Notes: generated from the sequence alone by a model not told the origin. 64,000 bases of DNA from Isochrysis galbana (GCA_018136815.1 CM030937.1:39506-103505), one strand, 5' to 3'; positions 38,323 through 49,290 are shown, counted from the stretch's first letter. Made by a program: numbers and translations.

Positions 38323-40773
38323 TCATGCAAACCTCTCAAGCAAACTGTCAATGCCGTCGTTGACCTCGTTGGGCGCGACTGAAGGCATCCAGTGAGAGCA
38401 GTGGGTGATGGTCTCCAGGTGGAAGTCACCCAAATAGCTGAGAACACGGGCATGGATTATCAGTGGGCGCCAAGACCGAGTGCTCAACGGAACTCAACCA
38501 TTCCGGGCGCATGCGATGCACGGTGAGTCCACCGATACTGCACACGCGGACCGGATGCGCTTGAAGCCCGGGCTTAGCCTGATAGGAGCGTGCCAGGCTT
38601 GCAACGGGATTGGAGCACGTGCGCACGCAAAGCGAGGCTCCCGCTCTACCATACCTGCCGAGATTGCGAAAGAGCGTGGGCCCAAGGAAGAGATCCTGAT
38701 CGGCGCGCAGCACGAGCACCTACGCATGGCCGGGGGGGGGGGGGGGGGCAGTGTGTTGATGTCTTGAGGAGCATCAGACGAGAATCGGCGTGCAGCTGGC
38801 CACCGGTGCCATTGGGTTCGGCGACGTGCAGTTAGCTATGCTCCGGAGCATTCGATCGCAAGACGGAGGTTGAGAGCGCGCGTGCGTTTTCGTCGGCGTT
38901 CTGGCGGCTCACCGGCAGCTGGAGCTTCGCACCAGGGTGGAGGACGGGTGGCACTGGGGGTAGCTGGATTGCTGCCCTGTAGTAGTTCAGCATAGCGGCA
39001 AGCGCTCCTGGTTGCGAGGCGTTGACCCTACACATCGACACGACCTGCACCGAACGGTGGCCCGTCTGCTCAACAACCAATGCGGTGCCGCACGCCGTGA
39101 GGCCATCCACACTGCCAGTGCATGCGACGCAACGCACCTCGGGAGGAATTGTGGGCACACGCCGGCCAGTTGGTGGCAAGAGCTGGATGGCAGCGCCGAC
39201 GAGATAGCTTGTGTTGAAGCCAAGTAGCATCTCCGGGATACGTGGCCTAAGACGTAGGGTCATGAGGGGTGAGCCCCGTCCGACACGTTTATGCGGGCGC
39301 GAGACGCCTAGTCCGCCGCTCCTCATGCTGTGGCTGGGCAAGAGTACATGTTGAAGAAGAGGATGTAGAGCGCGGCCCAGATTTGCCAGAAGGACGTGTT
39401 CACCGCCTCCGCATACGCCTCGGGGTTGGGAAGGCAGCAGGAGACAAAGCCAACGACTGGCAACTGAGACTGCGCGTCACGCCACGCATCTGAGAAGGTG
39501 TCCTCCGGGACGTCGCTGATGGAAGATGTGTCCTCTTTATGTGGGCTACGTGCGCCGAATGCGCGGATCACAGCGTGCCAAGAGATGGCAGCACCCCAAT
39601 CATGACCGATAAGCAGCGGAAGCATTTCGTTGGATTGCTCGGGCACTGTTGCGCTCCCCGCCGTGTTGGCCAAGTACCTTCGGGAAGGGGCCGATCGAGG
39701 CGGTAGATGCGTTGCCGTACGGCAGCACTCGCGTACTCTTCCATGTTTCAGGGCTCGCTCACCGGCACGCAGCCACGACGTCATCCGCCAACTTGTCCAT
39801 GCTATACATTTGCAAGTCGGTAGGCTTCTCTGAGAGCGCGTATCCGCGCGGTGAAAGCGCAAGAATTGGGTGGCCCCGGTCGCCAAATGTCTTGAGCTGA
39901 TGGCGCCACGTAATCCACTGTGCAAAGGAAGCAAGAGGCGGGTTGTTGGCGCCCCGCCGGCGAGAAGGCGTGTGCTTGCAGCACCTAGGCCGACGCAGAA
40001 AAGCGTGACCGTGCCTCATTCACCAGCGTACGTAGTGAATGGCGACTTCTACAACATCGGAAATCATTCTGGTGGCGCCACAGTCTCTGAAGCCCACCCG
40101 ACGTGCCCGTGAGGTGCTACACAGTAGCCTATCCTCCATACGACCTAGGGCCCGCCCTCTTTCTCCATTCCCCTTTACAGCTATGAGTACCCGTACGCCT
40201 ACTCAGCTCAACCCTTCCCAAATTCTGGTGTTCTTCATTGCCACCACTCTAGCCAGTGCTCGCCCTCGGCAACCACCAAACTGCCCGGTTAGAACATTTC
40301 TAGCTGTCGGGCCCCCTCCACCTCTCCCGCTCTCACTAACCACCACCTGTCCCGCCCTTGCCGCCCACCACCCAGCCCTAACCTCACTGCCCACCACACT
40401 GCACTATCCCTCTCCCACCACCCTAGCTAGCTGGCCTGCCGCACACCATTTCGGGGAAACCGTGGACAAAGACAAGAGGCCGCTTGCCATTCTGGCGCCT
40501 CCCACCATCGTCTACGACTGCATGAAGCACCGTCCCGTCAGCCGAGGTCAGGAAGAGGTCCGTGAGGCCCTCAAGCTCTGCCAGCCGCTTCGCACCACAT
40601 GCTGCTCGCACGCCTGCGCCTCTTTGCAGTGGTGGCACTCGCAGGCGGGCACGCGCGGCGGCGAGCGACCACACGGGTAGCTTAACCAACATCGCAAAAA
40701 GGCCGAGCACCAGCCGGGCAAGCCAGAAGGAGGCGAGACGGCGAACCAGCAAGAGGACGAGACCGTCGCCCAT
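38323..40773 (-). CDS. Epoxide-hydrolase-like alpha/beta hydrolase, six exons
   Basis: Minus-strand exons 40773-40447, 39917-39763, 39653-39348, 39246-38913, 38719-38655 and 38437-38323 join in frame through GT-AG introns of 529, 109, 101, 193 and 217 bp, giving 433 residues. An N-terminal hydrophobic segment (LVLGLFAMLVKLPVWSL) suggests a membrane anchor. The fold elements follow in order: oxyanion motif HGFPE, WRHQLK, RGYALSEKP, nucleophile Asp in GHDWG, cap segment MLNYYRAA, acid Asp in LRADQD, and the catalytic His in CSHWM near the end. Asp-Asp-His and HGFPE fit epoxide hydrolases and close relatives; haloalkane dehalogenases are the main alternative. The third exon's acceptor (39654) is the least certain junction. 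The ORF start at 40791 is a TTG; the first ATG is 40773. Confidence 0.82.
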
Positions 40774-40919
40774 CACGCCGCGCCGCTGCAACGATGCCGT
40801 GGACGGTTCACGGACGGGCCATGCTGTGAGCTGTGAAGTCGTGAAGTCTTTTATTTAGCTCCGGCTCCATTGCTCCATCCATCATCCATCATCCATGGGT
40901 CCATGGGATCAATAGGTCA

Positions 40920-41112
40920 CAGGCGTGGATGTAGGGAAGGGTTTGGGTCAGCAGGGCATTCTGCCCCTAGCATGCCATCAGGCATGGCAGGGGGATGGGT
41001 GGTTTCTCCCCCACAGCAGGGGAGGGGTGGAGAGGGGGAGGGGGGGTCGTGCCGTCGTGCCACCCCATGCCCATGGTTGAACTAAGTATAAGTATAAACT
41101 TAGTCGCCGTAT
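40920..41112 (-). repeat. Family G fragment (5' body)
   Basis: Minus-strand 5' end of the family: the CTAAGTATAAACTTAG-type stem-loop is at 41084-41103 with an internal duplication, then CCCTGCCATGCC and the GATGGGTGG segment as in 7340-7430. A second stem-loop copy lies at 41125-41142. Confidence 0.65.
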
Positions 41113-41149
41113 CTCCCATCTGGGCTAAGTATAAACTTAGTTGCATCAT

Positions 41150-41690
41150 CCATGATACATGCACCTAATCTTTTGATTGGTCGCCGTGGAGGGGGGCCTT
41201 GCGCCCCCTCCCACTCTCCACTCTCTCGACTCCTCTCAGCATGGAGCATGGGGGGCGAGAACGCGAGAACCATCCACCCCCCTGCGCTGCCTCTTGGCAT
41301 GTAGGGGATAGGGGAGGCTCACCCAGACAGCCCAGACTCACCCTGAGAGCTGGGCACAGATCGCAAGCCCAAGCCCGCGCTGGCCAGCTTGTCGCTCTGA
41401 CCAACCCCTCCTCCCCCTGGGCCGCCCTGATCAGGAGCCCCCAGCCAGCTCCAGTCGACCGGGAGGGGCGCGAGAGCCAGCGATGGAGAGGCAGAACAGG
41501 GGGGTCAGGGCCATGCCCCAGCCTCACCTGCCCCCTGAGCTGTGCTCCCGGCGCGCGCCGTGGCAAGAGCCGCAGGGAAGAGAGGAGGAAGAGGGAAGGG
41601 GGAGGGGAGGGGGGAGTGGCAGCTCTCTCTCCTCTCCCCTCCGGCGTTTAGCGTTTACGGTAAACGTTTACGTGTCTTCTCGCCCTGTTT
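41150..41690 (+). repeat. F/G-type retroposon body, opposite orientation
   Basis: Reads in plus sense: GGAGGGGGGCCTTGCGCCCC, then GAACCATCCACCCCCCTGCG, then CCCCAGCCTCACCTGCCCCC and a CTGTTTAGGTAAGAGACGAC end. It matches 60896-61460 in the same orientation and the reverse complement of copies F and G. With 40920-41112 it makes a head-to-head pair. Confidence 0.7.
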
Positions 41691-42238
41691 AGGTAAGAGA
41701 CGACGGGGTTGGCGCGCGGCTCTCCACTCGAATTCATCGTTTATTCGCTCTTCGCTCTTCGTTCTCGTTAAGGATTGCTCTTCCACCTTTTCTGTGGCTT
41801 GTCCGGAGCTCTCCGATGTCCGTTAGGTTCTCTTCTTTCCTCGCGGGACGCTCGATCCTAGCAGGGGGGTGTCGCATTCGCGAATCGACACTCGTTAGGC
41901 TTCGCTCTTCTCTCTTCTCCTCGTCGTTCGGTATTTATTTATCGTTATAATTCTCTGCTTTCTCTCGTTCTCGGTCAAAAGCTTCGCTTGGATGCATGGG
42001 ATTGTGGGTTGTGGAGCGCCCTCTCTCTTTCTCTCGAAAGAGAAGGGAAGTTTCCCCACCTTTCTTCCTCCCAGGCGCCTCGCAAATAGGTTTAATTTGC
42101 TATCTCCCCTGCGTTTCTTTATCTGCTTCAGGTCGTTTGCCTTCCTTTGGTACCCCTCGTTTCCAAATACGCGATGTGTCGGTACAAAAAAAATCTTATT
42201 GTATTTGAGCAAAGGCACCCACCTCACAGTGCTCAACC
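41690..42238 (+). mobile_element. Retroelement leader-like sequence, second member
   Basis: T-rich sequence sharing GGGGGGTGTCGCATTC (41864-41879) and GGTTTAATTTGCTATCTCCC (42090-42109) with 15700-16280. It precedes the AT-rich ORF at 42239 as an LTR leader precedes gag. No terminal repeats were found. Confidence 0.4.
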
Positions 42239-43137
42239 ATGTCTATAAATGGAATGGCGGCTGATGATGTAGTACTCAAGCGATTGAAATGGATAACAAC
42301 AAAGATGGACGATAACTTTAAAAATTCATCTTACCTCTCTTTCCGCCATATGGCACTTCTAAATCTGCCATGCAGGTTATGGCGGAAGCATTGGACAGCA
42401 TCAGTCCGCCACCGCCGGTTGGGGTCAACCCGGGGGGGAGCAACAACTCCCTGACTGAGGAGGCTGCTTGAGTCGAACCCAAATTTGTGGACGTACACTG
42501 TCGAATGTAAGTCCTTATTCAGTTCATTCGATTTCAAGCACAATACGAACATTGAAGACACCTTACATGCCATTTGCGAGGCTGATGAATCATTCACACT
42601 GGTTTATATGATACACACTCTCTTGAGCAATAAATTATCAACCGAATGCGGAATAAATCCTGGGTCGAGGAGGTCGAGAGAGATCATGTCGAGTCGGTCG
42701 AGGAAGTGTCAAACGAGCTCTCAGAGGCTCCAAGAATTCCCGATGAGGAATGGAACGCCTTGTCTGAGGACCCAGATGCTCTGGCCCTTCACATTGCCTG
42801 TGTGCTATGGGCAATTCGCAATCAGGGGATAGAGTGTGACGTTACACTAAGAAGATGGATTATTTCCTTGAACAAATTCGAATCGCCTGCTTTCTATTTG
42901 ACTAGGCTTGATTTTCCTGAATTTATGGGAATGCAGGTGACCATTCAACCTAAAAAACAAGGACAGCGCAGGGGTTTGTTGAACAACGTGAACAGTACTC
43001 ACAATGTTGACAATTTTCCAATCGAGGATGTGGATATTGACAGACTTCGGGCACTCACTAAATTGGTAGAAAGCTATAAACGAGACTATAGTGACTATCG
43101 GTTCGAGTACAAGGTGATTCTTCTCTCCCAAATCTAA
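42239..43137 (+). pseudogene. AT-rich decayed ORF, unknown (gag-like position)
   Basis: Three frames carry one coding signal in turn. They start MSINGMAADDVVLKRLKW (42239) and shift to SKSAMQVMAEALDSI. The first frame then returns (LRRLLESNPNLWTYTVECKS, to about 42640), and the last frame runs to the stop at 43137 (EWNALSEDPDALALHIACVL, TKLVESYKRDYSDYRF). Base composition is clearly AT-richer than neighbouring genes. A GTAAGT at 42508 could be a splice donor, so an intron-containing gene is not excluded. I do not recognise the family. Position behind a retroelement-like leader suggests a gag-type protein; origin from a large virus or other transfer is possible. Confidence 0.45.
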
Positions 43138-43292
43138 AAAGGTCGGACGGGTGTTGTTCGACTTCCCCGCGAGCGCTTCCCACCTCCGCTGCTTTCGCCC
43201 CAAATCTAAAAAGGTCGGTTGATGGATTGCTCGATTTCCCGGTGAGCGCTTCCCCCCTCCGCTGCCTTCGCCCCAAATCTAAAAAGGTCGCG
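43127..43292 (+). repeat. Three tandem copies of a 73-77 bp unit
   Basis: The core CCAAATCTAAAAAGGTCG occurs at about 43128, 43201 and 43274, each of the first two followed by a GAGCGCTTCCC-x-CCTCCGCTGC segment. The array bridges the AT-rich ORF and the cytochrome b561 exon. Confidence 0.8.
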
Positions 43293-43295
43293 TCG

Positions 43296-43590
43296 GTGCC
43301 CCGAGGGCGCCACTTCTCGCACCCCCATCACACGCTCGGGACCGTCGCCTTCGCCCTCGCCCTGCTGCAGCCGCTCAACGCGCTCGTGCGCGGCCCGCCC
43401 GCCGCCCGCACCACGCGCCGCGCCGTGTGGCGGGTCGCGCACAAGGGGACGGGCTACGCGGTGCTCGGCGTGGGCGTCTACCAGGCCCTCTCGGGGCGCG
43501 CCCTCATGCCGAGCCAAGGCGACGCCGTTCTCGTCGCGTACGTGGTGCTCCTGGGCCTCTCCTTCGGGGTGCTCGCGGGGGGGCTCACGG
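43296..43590 (+). pseudogene. Isolated cytochrome b561-domain exon
   Basis: The frame encodes SHPHHTLGTVAFALALLQPL, then RRAVWRVAHKGTGYAVLGVG and a third hydrophobic segment (VLVAYVVLLGLSFGVLAGGL). Paired histidines on successive helices (HPHH and AHKG), QPLNAL and the W-x-x-x-HKG-x-GY pattern are typical of b561 heme-binding membrane domains, often coupled to DOMON domains. Only about three helices are present. A GGTAGGG at 43590 could be a donor. There is no start codon, and both flanks are repeat sequence, so this is a stranded or captured exon and not a complete gene. Confidence 0.65.
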
Positions 43591-43599
43591 TAGGGTGAG

Positions 43600-44283
43600 A
43601 GTCCCCACGGAGAGGGGAAGAAACCCTGAGTGAAAGGAGACCAAATGAAGGCAAGCCGCCTTCTGGGGGCAATCAGGTTTAATTTGCGACCTCTTCGTAT
43701 CTCTCCCTTAGGCACATCGCACTTCTCTCGTCTTATTCGGTAGGTCCCTTGGAATCCTGCGTAGCAAGATTGCCCCTCGTTTCCGTTATGGTGCGATTCC
43801 CGTTCCAGACAAGATCGCCGACAGATCGCCCTTTGATCGTCGTCCGTCGTCATCTGGCCGGAGTGTTTGGGTTTGATTTCAGTCGAGTTATGTGAGAAAG
43901 TCGTGGGGCGAGTGTCGGAGTGTTTTCCTGGGTGTCTCTGTCCGTCGTCCTGTCGTCAGTCGTCATCCGTCGCTCTCGCTCTCATCGCTCTCGCTCTCGT
44001 AACACTCAGACCCTACAGCCTCGCCTCTCCTCGCCAGCCCCTGCCATCACAGCCCTCCTCACACTCACCCTCGCCTCTCGCTACTCGCTCGATGTCGCTC
44101 TCGCCGCCGTCCTCGCCCTCGCTCAAGCCCGCCTGCCCGCATTCCTCTGCTGACGGGCTTTAGCCCGTCAGCACCTCCGAAGTGGCCTCCCTCGCCGCGC
44201 CTGCCGCCGGCTTTGCCCCTTCCTCATTGCCCTCAGTCAGGCCCTATGGGCCATCCCAATTCGTCACACTTCCCCCCTCCCCG
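43600..44283. other. Repeat-derived spacer
   Basis: Contains another GGTTTAATTTGC leader-like motif at 43676, then pyrimidine-rich sequence with repeated CTCGCTCTC words (43970-44110). No gene called. Confidence 0.45.
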
Positions 44284-44412
44284 CGGTAGCACTCGGACAC
44301 CTGGCTCGTCAGGCATGGCGGGATTCCGGGATTCCGGGACCGAAAAGTTGTGTCCGATTAGCTGATTAGCTAGTGGCTAGTGACTAGTGGGGTTGGCTAG
44401 GATATAACATTA
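44284..44412 (+). repeat. Family S repeat, copy 1
   Basis: GGTAGCACTCGGACACCTGG through TTGGCTAGGATATAACATTA, followed by a TAG trinucleotide run. Other copies are at 49054-49167 and 61772-61870. Confidence 0.85.
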
Positions 44413-45856
44413 ATGATTAGTAGTAGTAGTAGTATCATCCATGATACATGCATATGATGAATAGTGCAACATGAACATGAGAGCGATCTCGCCCCTCTCT
44501 CTAGGCCCATCTATCCATCTCCTCCCGTCTCCCGTCTCCCGCCCCAAATTCGAAAGACGAAAACCAAGTAGAAGTAGACCACCTCGATGGTGGTCCACAA
44601 ATTTCTTCGAAAAATAAGGAGAACCAAGGTTGGAAAAACCAAATTCACCTTATCGAAAATTATGAGCTGAAGAGATAAGCGAGGGCGTATAAAGGGGATT
44701 ATTGCCAAAGTTTGCACCCGATGTTTTGCGGTCGTCGAGGGCGGCCCTCAATATATGTTCTAATGTTCTGGTGTTCTGCCTTCTGCTTCCTGCCAGCCTC
44801 GCCAAGTTCAACGGGTACAATGTTGTGCAGTTGTAAAGTACTTCCGCGAATCTGAGGGGAGACCGGGATCATCAACACCCAAGACGCGGGGGGGGGAAGA
44901 AGGGGGGAGGGGGGGGGGAAGAGGGGAGGGGGGAAAGGGGGGGGGGGCGGGGGGGGAAGGGGAGGGGGGGGGCGGGGGCGCCCCGCCGGGCAACGTACGC
45001 CCCCGCGAAACGCGAGCGCTTCCTCTCGGCCGCGTCCCCGCCGCCTCCGCCTCCGCCCTCCTCTCTCTCTCTTCTTCTCTCTCTCCTATCCCCACTTCTC
45101 TTCACTCAATCCCCCCCCCCCGCGCCTCCCCCCACTCCTCTCCAAATACAATAAGCCCCTCCTCGTCTGAGAGGGGGAGCTCTCTCTCCCTCGTCTCTCC
45201 GGGGCTCTCTCTCTCTCTCTCTCTCTCGATTGACTGTAAAGGCGGCGAGGGGAAGCGAGAGGAGGTGAGGGGAGAGGTTTGTTTGGAGGGAGAAGGAGCC
45301 TCCTCTTCACTTCTCTCTTCTCTCCCTCTACTGTATTGTACCTGTCAGCCACGAGACGTCAAAGAACGGCAGCGGTTCTCGTGGGAGGTCTCCTCTCTGC
45401 TGGGCCTCTCTCTGAGATCATCTATTCATAGGCGAGTACTCTTGTACGAGAAGTCGGAGTGCCGCGGGGGAGAGAGAGAAAACAGCAGAATAAGAGAATG
45501 AATGTGGGAGAGAGAGGGAGGGAGAGTACGAGGATGGAGCTAGAGAGAAGTAGTACTTGGAGCCGAGAGAAGAGAAGAGCGAGAGTTGGGTTCTTCTGCC
45601 AAACGGAGGAGAAGCAGGGAGAGAGAGAGAGAGAGAGGAACGAACATCTCTACCAGGCTCTGTGGCGAGAGAGCCCAGAACGGAGGAGGGAGGGAGGGAG
45701 GCAGAGGGAGAGAGAAAGAGAGAGAGCGCGAGGAGGAGGTTGGGCTGTGGCGTGCGAGGCGAGCGTGTGGGAGTGAGGTGTCTCCCCGCCCGCCCCCCGC
45801 TGCCCCCCCCTCCCCCCTTCCCCCCCCCCCCCCCCCCCCCCCCCCGCCCCCCAAAG
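44413..45856. other. Low-complexity upstream region of the IPMK-like gene
   Basis: G runs (44886-44975), CT/GA-rich tracts (45050-45230, 45470-45770) and a C run (45820-45846) reach to within 7 nt of the start codon. This is likely promoter and 5' UTR. Long frames on both strands are composition artefacts. Confidence 0.6.
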
Positions 45857-47338
45857 ATGTCTTCCACCACTGAGGGTGGTGCCACACCCGCCCGCCAGCA
45901 GTGGTCCAACAAGCTGACTGGCGCGCGCCAACTCGATGCATCGCCTGACTGCGGCGCCGCTATCGTCCTCGCCGCCTGGTTCCGCGGCTGGCGCTCGCGG
46001 CGCGTGCACGGGATCGTTAGCTACGACGACGGCTTCGGCGCCGAACCGCACGTGCGCACCCAGAAATCTGCGCTCGGCCGGCAGGCTGCTGCCCAGCTCG
46101 TCTCAGCGGGCACCGGCACGCAGGACACGCAGGGAGATGGTCGAGCTCTCAGCGCATTCACTCACAACGGTGGGGAGAGCCAGGACGCCAGCGCCTCGGT
46201 TTCGGAGACCATAGACAGCAAAGAGGCGGCCAAGAAGCCCAACACGATTGAGCAGAGCGAGCTCATCCAGGTGAGCGGGCATGGTATGCTTGCGCGCACT
46301 TCTCCGGGAGTGGTGTGCAAGCTGGTCCCTGCCCGAGAGCTGATTGCGTATCGAACGGCGCAGTACACTGAGATGGCCAAACACTTGCCGCTATTTTACG
46401 GAGCAGTCGAGCTCGTCGAGGGGTCTGGCTGGGGCACAAGTGCGAGTGGAAGCGTGGGCAGCAGCAGTGGACGTGCTCGGCGCATCGGCATCCGAATCAG
46501 CGGCGATGGCAGTGGCCGAGCAGGCCGCAGGCGGCCACAGGTGGCCGCCTCAGAGCGCGAGCGGAGCTTGAGCATGGCCACCGTCAAAATGGCCAATATC
46601 TTGATCGAGGACCTGACTGCGGGCCTCACGGCGCCGTGCGTCCTCGATGTGAAGATGGGCACGCGCACCTATCTAGAGGAGGAGGGCTCGTCCTCGAAGT
46701 TGCGTGTAGACCTTGCAGCCAAGCTGCACGCGATCGACCCGACGATACTCACCGAGCAGCAGCGTACAGAGGGAATCACCAAATTATTCTATTTGCAGCA
46801 GCGCGACTCGTATGCGTCGAGCCAGAGCTTGGGGCTGCGCATTGAGGGGATATCTCGCCCGGGCAAGCCCTTCACCTCATCTAAGGTTGACTTCAAGCGC
46901 CTCAAAGAGCCCGAGGAGCTGGTCCGTGCCCTCTGCTTCTACGTCGGGGGCAACTCGGCCGTGCATCGAGCGTTCGCTAAAGCGCTGGACGAGCTCGCGG
47001 CGGATTTGCGCACCTCACCCTGGTTCATGCAACGCGAGCTCGTCTCCTCGTCCCTCCTGTTTGTGCACGATGTAGGCGATACCAACGGGGACAGTGTACG
47101 GCTTAGGCTGATCGACTTTGCCAAAACTGCCGAGCTCCCGGACGGGCGGTCACTCAGTCACGAGGTCCCTTGGGAGGCTGGCAATCACGAGGATGGCTAT
47201 CTCATAGGGATGGATTCGTTGTGCAGGTTGTGGGGCGAGATTGACGTAGCTCACCCGCATTCGCCGATCGCGCTCTCGGCCAATGATGAAACGGGTAGGA
47301 AAGCAGAAGGGGGAGAGGAGAGTTCGTTGGAGAGATGA
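45857..47338 (+). CDS. Inositol polyphosphate multikinase (IPMK/IP6K family)-like
   Basis: ATG at 45857, directly after a C run, gives 493 residues; the frame is open upstream but through low-complexity sequence. Family motifs are PCVLDVKMGTRTY (the P-x-x-x-D-x-K-x-G inositol-binding motif, about 258), SSLLFVHD (about 400) and the metal-binding RLIDFAKT (about 418). The N-terminal extension carries VLAAWFRGWRSRRV (about 37-50), an IQ-type calmodulin-binding motif lacking the Gln. A Gly/Ser/Arg-rich insert lies at about 190-235. The enzyme would phosphorylate soluble inositol phosphates in cytosol or nucleus; which product it makes is not predictable. Intron-free. Confidence 0.85.
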   Translation: MSSTTEGGATPARQQWSNKLTGARQLDASPDCGAAIVLAAWFRGWRSRRVHGIVSYDDGFGAEPHVRTQKSALGRQAAAQLVSAGTGTQDTQGDGRALSAFTHNGGESQDASASVSETIDSKEAAKKPNTIEQSELIQVSGHGMLARTSPGVVCKLVPARELIAYRTAQYTEMAKHLPLFYGAVELVEGSGWGTSASGSVGSSSGRARRIGIRISGDGSGRAGRRRPQVAASERERSLSMATVKMANILIEDLTAGLTAPCVLDVKMGTRTYLEEEGSSSKLRVDLAAKLHAIDPTILTEQQRTEGITKLFYLQQRDSYASSQSLGLRIEGISRPGKPFTSSKVDFKRLKEPEELVRALCFYVGGNSAVHRAFAKALDELAADLRTSPWFMQRELVSSSLLFVHDVGDTNGDSVRLRLIDFAKTAELPDGRSLSHEVPWEAGNHEDGYLIGMDSLCRLWGEIDVAHPHSPIALSANDETGRKAEGGEESSLER

Positions 47339-47381
47339 ATGCGGCAAGTGCATGTTCGCTGAGCGCTCTGTGTGTCGATTG

Positions 47382-48560
47382 CTAGGCCGATGGTGTAGAT
47401 GTAGTTGTGGGCGCCGCAGCATGTCTCAATGAAGCGGCTGCACAGCCAGGCGTGTGCGGGCACGCAACACGTAAGCTGCTGATGGAAGACGCGCTACTCC
47501 ACTGCGCCTTAGCAGGCGCGAATCGCCGCAGTTGTGATGCAAGTGTCACCATGTCGTTATCAAACTGCTGTTTCCGCTTGGGCTCGAACTTGCTTTGGGG
47601 ACCAGCAATGCTTGGGCCCATATCTCCCCACGCTCGCTCTTGCGCGCTCTCGGAAATCAGTTGCTTTGTGGTGTGGCTGATTGTGCGGTGGGATGTGCGC
47701 TGTTGTTCGTTGTGATGCGCTAGGGCCAGGGCCTCGAATGAGCACGCAGCACGTGCGCATGGTAGGCGCCAAGAGCCAGGCGCGTAGGGCGCCAATATGC
47801 GCAGTCAATGCGCCGATCAATCGGCAATCAATCACCGAGTCGAACAAGATCACAAGATCCTACTTGCTACGCGCAGTTTTTGTATTGGAGCTATTGTGGA
47901 CGAACCGCTAGAGGAAAGAGCGCTCCTAGCGCAAGTGCGCTCCTGGCGCAAGTAACCAGAGGCAACATATTTCTCTCCTTGATGGAAGCGAAAGCCAAGC
48001 ACGGAACTCCACAAACCCACGCTCTTCACCTTCATCCTGACGGACTACAAATATATTCAGAAGTGCGGGTAGGGAGGATGAAGCGCCACGCCAATGTCGG
48101 CTATACTTTTCATCCACCAGCCGTCAGATCCGTAGTGTCCGGCATCCGGCATCGTCGTCGACTCAGTCGCTAAGTCCGTGTCGCTACTCTCTTGCAGCCT
48201 AGGGTCGCCCTCCCCGGGGGCGCAAGGTTCGTTGTGCAGATCAAAAGATTTAAGAAAACTTTTTACGATTCGGACCGCGGGCTCGTAGCGTTGGTTGGGC
48301 TTTGGTGGAGGAGTGGAACGCATGGGTGCTCGATAGTGGGCCTGGCCGTGGCTGTCGTGTGTGGCTGGTAGGGGGCGCTCGCGGCACTGCTGGGTGGCCT
48401 GTGGCGACCAACAAGACCTTGCAAGGACCTTGGGCGCTTCCGCCTCGGCGGCACGGCGTCGAGCATGGGCCGATCGATCGGCGCGAGGGAGTGGGCGGCG
48501 GGAGAGGAGAAAAGCGAAAAGCTGCTCGCGCTCCACTACTCTATACTCATCTTCTTGGCT
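47382..48560 (-). CDS. Possible two-exon gene, unknown
   Basis: Two minus-strand stretches look coding. The first (about 48560-48057) includes RYEPAVRIVKSFLKSFDLHN and SDGWWMKSIADIGVALH. The second (about 47660-47382) includes KFEPKRKQQFDNDMVTLASQ and ends at a stop 44 bp from the convergent IPMK-like gene. I could not place a convincing start codon or splice sites, and I recognise no domain. They may belong to one gene or be unrelated. Confidence 0.3.
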
Positions 48561-49053
48561 TCTTGGTAGTAAAGTGTAAAGTTGAAAGATACGTTGAGCT
48601 GCGGAGGGACCTTCTAGACAAGCGACGAGCAAGGGGCGACGAAACAAGACGCGAGACGCGAGGCGCGTGCCATTCGTTCTTCCTTTCTTTTACCGAAACT
48701 GCGGCGAAAGTTAAATAAACGTCGGTGCCCCCCTCCGCGAGAATCGCGAAGAAGAACGGACAAGATGGAGGCAATTATCGAGGGAATCACCAAAGGAATC
48801 GAAGCGAAAGGGGCGGGGAACAGCGCGCGGGGGCGGGGGAACGAACGACAGCCGGAGGAAACGAACCGCGCGCGGAGGAGAAGAACCTCGCGCGGGGGGG
48901 GAAATAATATAACGGCCGGAGGCGACAGACGGCACGCCGAGGGAAAGAACCTGCCGCGGCGAGAGGACGCGCTGGGGTGCGCAGGGTCGGTGCGTGCACT
49001 GGAGGGTGGAGGGGGGACAAATATCGAGGGGAGAGGGGGCAGTGCCCCTCCCC

Positions 49054-49167
49054 CCGGTATCACTCGGACACCTGGCTCGTCAGGCATGGCGGGATTCCGG
49101 GACTGAAAAGTTGTGTCCGATTAACTAGTGAGTGGGGTTGGCTAGGATGCTAGCTAGGATATAACGT
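49054..49167 (+). repeat. Family S repeat, copy 2
   Basis: Same core as 44284-44412. Homology to 61650-61771 also extends about 100 bp upstream (from about 48957, CGCGCTGGGGTGCGCAG and GGGGGACAAATA). Confidence 0.85.
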
Positions 49168-49192
49168 TGGTTATTATGCTAGATCCAAAGTA

Positions 49193-49290
49193 GTGCACAT
49201 GGGTCGACCCCCCGAAACCGAACGAAAAGGACCGAGGGGGGGGGGCGAAAGGGGAGTGAGGGTGGGGCAAGGGCGATGTCAGGGGTAGTC
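49193..49290 (+). repeat. Family T repeat, copy 3
   Basis: TAGTGCACATGGGTCGACCC, CCCCGAAACCGAA and GGGGCAAGGGCGATG, matching the reverse complement of 22578-22715. Confidence 0.6.

Noticed and set aside
45557-45856. Longer N-terminus for the IPMK-like protein
   Set aside because: The upstream frame runs through GA-rich and C-run sequence; the Met at 45857 starts normal protein sequence.
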